Below, in pieces: positions 60,774-64,000 of a stretch of 64,000 nucleotides of DNA. A program made the translations under genes and the position numbers. Position 1 is the first letter of the stretch. Every line of letters begins with the position of its first letter. Location: NCBI RefSeq assembly GCF_003073045.1, contig NC_037603.1:15692192-15756191 (forward strand), in the 5' to 3' direction. This stretch comes from Pomacea canaliculata (Eukaryota; Mollusca; Gastropoda; Architaenioglossa; Ampullariidae). The notes under the pieces were generated by a model. The model saw only the letters and a list, made by a program, of their open reading frames with translations. It had not been told where the DNA came from and did not search any database.

Positions 60774-63700
60774 TGGACAGCGTGGAGGGTCTGGATGTTA
60801 GCTCGTCTCGTCCTCGCCAGGTGTGGCTGCCATGTTCCTGTAGGGGATAGTAAGATCATGGGCTATCTTTAACTGCCTCATGTTTCTCTGGATCATGTTT
60901 ATTTTGATGTTTATTTTCTCCATTCTAAAATTCTATTCGTGGCTCTAAAAGGGAAAATACTACGAAAAAAAAATTGCGACATACTGCTACCACACAACCG
61001 TCAACATACTTTTGGTTTTTCACAGACATTGGGTTTGGTTGTTGTTTTTTTTATCTTTTTCGTTAATGTACATATTCACACATGTTTTTATCTTTATATA
61101 ACTATCTTTATATCACTTGTATTAATATTGCAACTGACAGTTGCTTCCCTTGCCTCAGAAGCACCTCTCCTCCCCTCTCACACCTCTAATACTCATGACA
61201 ATTTAACAATAGGAAGTTTTGAAAGATAACATTCAATTATTATTATTATTACAATGATAACACAGAGTGGGTTGATGATAATAAAGATGATAGATGAGAA
61301 TATGACAATGAGCAGCTTCTGTAATTAACAGTTTGGAGTCGTATGAGCAAAGAGTGTCTTACCACCAGCACGGCCGTCAATTGTGAACTTATTATGATCT
61401 TACTAATTAATTAGTAGAACAATTGTCTTCCTGCTACTAACATGTTCTCTGTTATAGCCGATAAATACAGACAATAATAAAGGTTTTTGTGTTTAATAAG
61501 CATGGGCAGTGATGTATGCTTTTGTTCAATAAACATGGTCACGTGCATTTATTTTTGAAGTCGTAGTTTACAAGACTATTGCCGATTGTGTATTTATAAA
61601 TAATTGATGTTTACTGTTCACATTTTCTCGTTAAATTGTTGACTTTCTCCACAAGATAGCATTGTAAGCTTCCATGTTACCATATCTTACTTGGTTTATA
61701 TTCTCAGCAAACATCAGTTCTGAGTAAGTTTATTACTTATTTTCACATGGTTTATTCTCATGACATATCGATGCATTCTTGTTGGGTTTATCTCCACAAA
61801 TGTTTAACATGTTCAACAGACTGAAATAAACTGTCTAAAGAGAAAAAAAATAGACAGAGGTGAGAGCTTTGTGAGGATGGGAGAGACTGGGATGGATGAG
61901 GCTAGTACACGAGTATTTCAGTAAATGTCAACGGAAATTGTCCATCAAAACACATTCACCTAATGTGTCATCAGGAATGTTGACATTTACCACAGAAATA
62001 TGCGTTCATGCAGACCCTCACACCAACTCAAAGCACTAGTCCACCTTTTCCTATGTTAGTTCCCTTCCCATCTGATCAATTAAAAAGAAATAACAGGTTT
62101 GTGACATATTATGAATTTGACAATTGATTGGTTTGAAATTAAAAATAAAAAATGTCATACAGAGTCAAAAGGCTACAGTTCTTCTGGTGAGAATAAAGAT
62201 TTTATTTCACCAGTTCTGTCCGTTATTTCACAGATCCCTTGCCTGAATGAACAAAATAAATGGTTGAAAATAATCTCACTCTTCCCAATAAAGATAAAAG
62301 AAAGCTATACTGAACGTTATGGTAAACAACTAAGGAATGTTGTCCTCTACCGAGACGGAAAAGCTTTTGCGCATTTGTAGTGTGTCTCTTGTGTGTCGTG
62401 TCCTTAACCCTTAACCCTTACCACTGCCGGTTTCCAGAAAGTTCTTTTCAAAACTGCCATGCGACACGAAACTGCGTAGATGTTTGTGAAACATCCTGTT
62501 GGAAGACCTGGCAGGTCGGGCCACATGAAAGTTTGGGGATTATAACAACGTGCGATAACAGAATTGGAAGAAGGTTGACAGACGATAACCACCAGCTGTG
62601 AGTTAGCTACCATACATCATTGACCTGCAGACAAACATTGTAACACATTGTTCATTCTTAGTGCAGAGGGTGAGCATTCAAGCGTAAACACCACGTGATC
62701 ACTACACACGTTGACGGAAAACAGAATCACCGGAAGGAAGTCGGTTTATGAAACTGTGGCATTAAATAAGGAACACTGTAAGATGTAGATATAACAGCTT
62801 TGAAGTTCCCTGTCACAAGTGTATAGAAAAGCGGATCATTATTTTCAAAAACCAAGAGCAGGTTGATTGAAATTTCTCACATCTCTGTGTGACAGGGTGT
62901 GTGTGTGTGAAATGCGACATCGACGACAAAACTGTTCGACGAAGCCGGGAATGACAAAATGTTCCGTGGAGGTGCCAACACTCGAGGTAGAATTTTTTTT
63001 ATTTTCTATACTTTTTTTTTATTTTTTGACAGCTGATGGGATTTTCTTTCTTTCCTCGAGCTGAGACTGTCATTCCATGTTAAGAAAAATGTTTTGAAGT
63101 ATTGATTAATTTAATTTTTTTTTAAAATTTCTGCACACCCTTCTCCCCGCGTGAACTCAGTACAGTACCTATATCTGAATATTGAGCCACCATCATCAGA
63201 TTTATTTCATTCAGCCTCACACTGCTCATTGTTGCCACTCTATACCTACGTGCCAACCCTAACAACGGTTGCCAACAGCAGCTGCTGTGAATTGATCGCT
63301 GGTGGGACGAGGCTGCGCATGTTGCCCAGCGATGTTGTTCACAGTGCAAAACGACGAGTGAACAGAGAGCCTCGTCATCCTTCACCCAGACATTCTTGAT
63401 TTTCACAGTTCTCATGTTTTGTTTTGTTTGTTTTGTTTTTTTATGATAGGAATTTTCTCACGAAACACCATGCCTCAGAAAATGAGGAGTGGTTCAGCAT
63501 GCCAAGTAATGGTTGAAAATTAGCTTTGTTGCAAAAATCAAGGAGTAGAGTTTAATTGCTTTCATCACTAATGACATATCGGTGTTTTTATTATTAATTT
63601 TAGTGAGCTAAAAATAGGCTAGACATGTGATCCTCGACTGACTGGCAGACGAGGACAATTCGAGGAGAATCATTCATGCATGCGACCTTCCACCTCAACT

Positions 63701-64000
63701 GTGGGCTTAACTTCTTCCGGTTTCGATGTGGGTCATCGCTACATCTGCTGTATACAACATCTATCACTTGAAACATTGTTAGCATCCTACATTCAACCTC
63801 ACTTTCAAATGTCCATGATCTTGCTCCTCGTGAATTGTCTAACGAGAGCAAAGGACAATGTTGTGACTAATGTCACATTAACATTCCCGGCCGGCAATGC
63901 GCCTCTAGTTTCAGCCAAGAGTATGCTCTTATTAATATTTATTTCAATTCGACAATTTTTAAAATCAAGATTAAATTAAAATTAGAATGTTTTATTTGTT
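60774..64000. other. Right end, no gene supported
   Basis: AT-rich sequence with scattered short ORFs lacking splice context or recognisable motifs, T-rich tracts near 63,000 and 63,110, and many AATAAA hexamers. Nothing could be assigned. Confidence 0.4.

Noticed and set aside
62403-62420. Telomere-like ttaaccc repeats (also taaccct near 37,030 and ttagggtta near 31,295)
   Set aside because: Only two to three imperfect units each, inside ordinary sequence; no internal telomere array.

Overview
The window is eukaryotic nuclear DNA from an animal, most likely a gastropod mollusc or another lophotrochozoan. Genes are split by GT-AG introns, intergenic DNA is AT-rich, and tRNA-derived SINEs, LINE 3' ends, simple repeats and a hAT-type MITE are scattered through it. 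Three conserved animal genes can be read exon by exon. There is no sign of bacterial or organellar DNA, and no rRNA gene, functional tRNA gene or CRISPR array was seen.

Left part (1-23,500): a possible exon of an unknown gene at the edge; then SPRYD7 (+, 1332-6213, five exons) and PCID2 (-, 11057-20157, fifteen exons, complete at 397 aa), facing tail to tail. Head to head with PCID2 is a short (+) ORF of 57 codons for an arginine-rich single-pass membrane protein (21149-21322).

Middle (23,500-37,700): mostly intergenic and repeat-rich, with a broken LINE 3' end (about 29,860-30,735). It carries a complete two-coding-exon norrin gene (NDP, +, 30858-32798), a secreted cystine-knot Frizzled-4 ligand with all 11 cysteines, and a short duplication across its stop codon.

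Right part (37,800-60,800): the most interesting region. Two paralogous genes lie head to head, copy A on the minus strand (37809-44159) and copy B on the plus strand (52774-60179). Each encodes a variable, polar, basic N-terminal region, a PD-(D/E)XK nuclease-like module resembling the NERD domain, and a UvrD-like superfamily 1 helicase core that ends right after motif VI. Copy A is open through nine exons, with its 5' end not found. Copy B keeps the splice sites but has a reading-frame shift inside two exons. NERD plus SF1 helicase fusions are known from bacteria, where nuclease-helicase proteins include anti-phage defence factors; I know of no described function for this animal arrangement.

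The rest (60,800-64,000) shows no gene I can support.
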